Source: Sipunculus nudus
Taxonomy: Eukaryota > Annelida > Sipuncula > Golfingiida > Sipunculidae
Length of the DNA stretch: 64,000 nt
NCBI GenBank assembly: GCA_026874595.1
Contig: CM049307.1
Span: 47,157,678-47,221,677 of the forward strand
Direction: 5' to 3'
In this document: piece after piece, positions 57,201-63,200 of the stretch
Layout of the letters: the number at the start of each line of letters is the position of its first letter
Numbering within the stretch: the stretch's first letter is position 1
Notes under the pieces: model-generated
Database searches by the model: none
Told to the model about the DNA's origin: nothing
What the model saw: the letters and a program-made list of their open reading frames with translations, nothing else
Made by a program: the position numbers and the translations under genes

Positions 57201-60200
57201 AAAGCACAAAATATATATTTTTTATTACCTGGGAATTGAAATAATTTATAATTCTACAGTGATGCAGCAGACAGTTACCTGATGTGAGGGACTGCAGCAG
57301 TCTGAGGTAATCAGCCGAGACACTGATTCCCATTAGGGGTCGTGCTACCCACTCTGGTACCTTGATGTCAATATCCTTTAGAAGTTCCTTCATGAGTGGT
57401 GTCAGCTGCCGAACAAGACCTCCAAAGCTGTGCATAATAACATTCTACATTAGTGATGTTAATGGTAATGATAATACAGACAATGCTCTGCAATTGGGCA
57501 ATTTGAAAATCAGTTTCAGAACCAAAAGTCATGAACAGTTTAAATTTTGCAGAAACATTTGGAGAAACCATAAATCCAAAAATATTTTTAAAAACCCAAA
57601 CTTAAGATCAAGCCATACAATTTAAAATTTTTCATAATTCAATCCCCTGGATTCTTATATACTTGGATAAGATTATACTATGTTTTTATTTATTTATTTA
57701 CCTATTTAACAAACATGTATATAAATTTATACAGATAAAAAAGAAATTACATATTTTACATTAGGCTACAATATTCTTACAGGGAAAACATTGCCAGTTT
57801 TATTTTATCACAACAGATGGGGAGTTTTGTAATAATATACAATAGAACCTAGCTAGTATATCTATGGGAGCAGTATAAACCTTGTTCAAATAAATATGTT
57901 ATCAAAAATACAGGTTTTACCCAAAATATCAATTATATATTTATACCTTTAAAAAAATAGACCAGTTATGTAAGTGTCAAATAAAGAAATATATGTTTTC
58001 TCTTTAATCTCGGTCCAAGATACAGAGGGCAAATGTTTAGGCAATTTTGTGGTATAAGCATAAATATGTGTCAAAACAGATACAGACATGAGTCTCTAAG
58101 CTTTCAGAGAATACATTTGACCATAACTCTTCTGACTAACAACAAGAATATCAGCAGAAGCTGACGAAAGCCTTCAGCCAAAAGAACAGTGTTTAGAGGT
58201 GGTAAGAGTGAAAAGTACTAAATATCTGTTCTCACATGGATGTATATCTGTACATGTCTCAGTTATAAATTTAAAATGGAGAGGTATGTACCATGACTCA
58301 TAACAATCCATCAAATGCTTCCTGAAAATAAGCTTCTAAGTTTTATTCTATTGTAAGCTCTGTGACCTTGAAAAGCAGGTCAAGATCACCCATCTTCGAA
58401 CTTGACCAAGATTTTGTTGATATGCATCTTCACCAAAGAAATAAAATTCCTATTGTGAATCCTTTTAGAGATATCCTGCTCACAAGGCCAAAATTGAAAA
58501 ATCCAAGAAAAATTCATTAAAAATCAGAAATTGCAGGTGGCGCCCCCAACTTGTGCAGCAGTTACAGACCATCAGTCCCTATGATCATAGTAAGTATTGT
58601 AAAAATCCACCCAATGGTTCCTGAGAAATAAGCTTCTAAATGTTTTTTTCTATAATCAGCTCTGTGACCTTGAAAAGCAGGTCAAGGTCACCCATCTTTG
58701 AACTTGACCGAGATTTTGTCAATATACATCTTCACCGAAAAAATAAAATTCCTACGGTGAAACCTTTAAGAGATATCCCGCTCACAAGCCCAAAGTTGAA
58801 AAATCCGATAAAAATTCATTTAAAATCAGAAATTGTAGGTGGCCCCACCAAACTTGTTTAGCAGGTACAGATTATCAGTCCCAATTATCATAGTAAGTTT
58901 TGTGAAAATCCACCAAATGGTTCCTGAGTAATAGGCATCTAAGTGTTTTTCTATAATCAGCTCTAAAATGTAGAAAAATAGGTCAAGGTCACCCATCTTC
59001 GAACTTGACCGAGATTTTGTCGATATACATCTTTACTGAGGAAATAAAATTCTGACGGTGAATCCTTTTCAAGATATCCCGCTCACAAGGTAAAAGTTAA
59101 CGGAAACCGGACGGACGGACGGACGGACAGCTTGGGTGACGACAATAGCCCATCAGCCTAAGGGCTGAGGGCTAAAAAACACAAATTTTTCTTATGAATG
59201 CGGTATAAATCTACAAAAACATCCTGATAATTCTGCTGTACTTACATGCTGGTTGGTTTTTTCATGATTTCAGACCAGATCTTTTCAAAGTATGGCATTA
59301 TCTGCTTATCCCAGGTCTCAATCTTGAACCAGTCTGGGAGATAGTTGACGATTTCAGGGAAACCCTGGTTATAGAGATCTATGTAGTCCTGAACTTTGTC
59401 AAAGACCTTGGAAAAGTCAATACGGGTGATGTCAGTCACATCCTCTTGCAGCTGGAAAACAAAGGCAAATGTAAATATTACCAAAAAATCAAATTTACAA
59501 ATGTGTTAAAGGGACCTATACACGTACCAGGTATGTTGAATAAAAATTAGATATAGTGACTTCTCCTTAAAAATATTATTGTAACAGCCAATAAATTATT
59601 TTAATACTGTTTGCCTACTTCTGTTAACAAGTGGAAATAAACTGGCATCGGTTGTAATCAGTCGCAAAAAAGATAAACATGACCCTCATGCCATCTGGTT
59701 TGGTGTACCACAAAAAAATAAAAAAAATTAATCCAAATTTTTCAAGATTCCAACCAGTGGTTTTTTTTTGTGTTTCTTCAAGTTTTGACCTCTGGTCCTC
59801 AGTTTTCTTATGATAAACAGGTTGTGGTTACTCACACAGAGCCATAGCAACATACAAACATGTGAATTGTCGAAAAGTGAGTTTGGTTATGTCTGGATGG
59901 TTTTGGCTTGAAAACATTTGAATTCAGCCAAGATGGCCTAATCTTTAAGATAATATCCACATTTTTGCAAATATTTATGTATCTTTAATATCAAGTTTTC
60001 CACAGACGTATCAGACATATTTTTGCTTTGGACAATTGTTCTTCATGTTTATCCTCTAGGATAGTTAAAAATCAAACTTATTTTACATATAATAAGTGAG
60101 GCCATTTTTCTCCAGCTTTGCCTTAATTTTTTATCATTATAATATTGACTTTTTACATAGTATATTACTTAGAGTTATCATTCTCACAAAGAATCAATTT

Positions 60201-63200
60201 GTACATATTTTGACTTCATACCATTATCCCCTTGCATCATTTTTAAAATTTGAAATCTGTGCCCTTTGACTTTTCCATATTAACCTAAGACCCTTTTTCT
60301 CAAGTCCATATACAGTCAACACAGTAGATGTTTTATGTTTTTTTTATAAGGATAGGTCCATAGCCTGTTGGTGACATTGTCTGCTGAATGAGTGTGGAGG
60401 TAACCGCTAATAATTATAAGAACTGTACATGTTATTTTTCATGCCCTATAAAAATTATATGCACAGGGCTAGGAATAATCTAGTATTCATAATCTGTCTT
60501 TAGGAGTTTTTAAAATCTCAGGGGTTGTACCAAGATTTCACCATTTTGTCAAAGAGGTAAAGAGATTGGCATGGTTTGAAGAAGTGGTTTTTTGCTCAGA
60601 AGTCCAACTCCTTAACAAATAGGCTATGTCCTGCACCCCCACACCTAACCCCCCCCCCCCCCTTCCATCCAGTGCCACTTCAACCCTCTGACATTTTAAA
60701 GCCTATTACCAGCTTATTAGCATTAGGATGCCATTACATCCTGCATCGAGGTTCGCACTATAAAGCTCTATCGATCATGATGCCAAAATTTTTTTTATTT
60801 TTGATGCCTTTAGGCTGTCACTTGACAATATAAGAAAAATTGTTAGCAGTTTTAGAACACTTCCTAACAACACCTATCACATAAGAGAAAAACTTCTATT
60901 TTAACTCAGCATATTGGTACATCCCTCTGCATGTTTGTTGAATTTTTGACTGCATGAATACAAGCATGACTTGCACAGGTTACTGGATGGCACAAACTTG
61001 TACATGATACAGGAAATGACTCTTTACCATAGAGACAGGTATCTGTTTGGTTTGTGAGTTCACATACATGTATTCTTTTGTATTCATACATCAATGATGA
61101 TAACAATGCAATAGGATAGAGAAGCCTACATTCTCCCATATGGCTTGTATCCCAACGCAAGTTAGGCTTACCAGCCCAATATAAATACCTACCGAGTCAT
61201 GTTTTCTCAGCTAACCCCCCCCCCCCCCCAACATAACATAAATGATAATCAGAACACAAAGTTTTGAAGAATACCTTATTGATGAATTCATCGTATCCTG
61301 TGAGCTTATTCTTCAGTTGTTCTTGGAGCTGGTACCAGTCTATGGTCACCACGTTGCAGACCAGGTTCTTGAATCGACTCTTTGGTACAGAAATACTCCA
61401 TGGCTTTCTAAACACATCCCAGAATTGTGTGTTTGAGGCACAAGGGTTTTCAGTCAAGCGTTCCAGTTTCATGGACTGAGAGACAAAAAAAACCATACAA
61501 GTTATCACTGTAAGACAAAATAGTAGGAACAGAAAATGGAGTATGATGTATCAGTCGTTTATAAAATAATCATATATGCTGGTTTTAAACAATTTTATAT
61601 TATTTAAATCTGTACAGAAAAGCCACATTTTTTTAACTTATTACACTGTTTCTATTATTAATTTCAGGCTTAATGAAATGGTCTATATTATAAAAGGACA
61701 AAGGTACCTGTAGAGGGTCGACTGTGAACTGCAGTACTGTGTGCAGCAGGATCTCGGCCATGTCTGGCAGTGCCTTGACAGCTTCCCATATTCTGTACAG
61801 TTCTGTGTTCTCCATAAATTTCACAACATCTATTTTTCCTCCTACAAAACCATACATTAAGTATATACAGTCTGTTAAAATATCAGGAATGAATAAGCTC
61901 AGTCCATCAGGATTTTCTGATATTATTATAAGACTAATGACCAAGGTCCAATGTAAGATTTCTTTTTAATTCATACAGACTGTGTAACTTCAGGGATAAG
62001 GATAATCTTACAGTATTGAGTGGAAGAGCTGAATAAAAAAGTCACTTCACATATGAAATGCTACTATGACAGCAAAAGAACTAATTTCCTAAAATGTTGA
62101 AGACTATGTTAAAAACATTTTTATTACACTATGTGCCTACTCTAGACGCCTGAGTGGCCTTCTAGGTAAAATAAGATTTAACACACCATTTGAATTTCTT
62201 TTTTGACCAGTAATAGGACCTTTTTTTCCAGAGGATCCATGTGATTTATGATGATAATGATGATGATGACTGCTATTATCATTAATTATACAATTATCAT
62301 CATTATTATTATTATTATTATTACTATTATTATTATTGGTTACTTGGGGGGGCATAAACATATTAATAACCAGAAGACAAGAGACCTGGGTATTATGTGA
62401 TGTACTATTACTATACGCTGAGAAACTACTCTGTATAAAAATCTATAAGCTCTGTTGGATTGAGAATATTTTCAGTGTAATTCCATATTACCTTCGGTGA
62501 GTTTTTTTATGTTGTTGATCACAAAATCCAATGATGCATCAAGTTTGTAGAGGAAGTTAACAGAAAACTTCCAGGCTTCATGACTTGAATCAACTGACCT
62601 CTGTATCAAGCTGGACAAGTCATTCAAACCAGGGCCTTTAAATCTGAAAATATTCACAGTAAAATGATTTCATACACATAATTCAGTCTGGGATTATTGC
62701 TTCCTCCAGCAGGGTATGCGTTCATTTCCATTACTGTGTGTGTATGGGTTTTTTACACAACTCAAGCAATCATGAATGGTGACAAGATATACAGTCTTAT
62801 ATGCAGTTGTTTTTGCCTAGTGATAGTGTTTATTTAATTTTATTGACTGTCAAGCCTCGTGATCAAAAATTTATAATAGTAATCATTTAACCCTTTACTG
62901 TTTACAAGCCACTAAAGAGCACTCAAAATGGGCAACTAGAATGCCATGATATGTATAGATTCTTTTATGACAAAAATATATTGCATATTATTTCTAAGTT
63001 TCAATGATTTTCAATAATCTTCAGCAAACCCTCTTAGTGGGAATTGTTGAAAATTTGATAAAGATAAAAAAAAAGCTTGAAAAGATATGGCTGTTAGTGT
63101 AAATATAAATAGTGTCAGAATTGTCGGAAATCTAAAATAAATGTAAACAGTAAAGGGTTAATATAGTCTTGTTTCAAACCCCATCCTGATTGTAATAACT

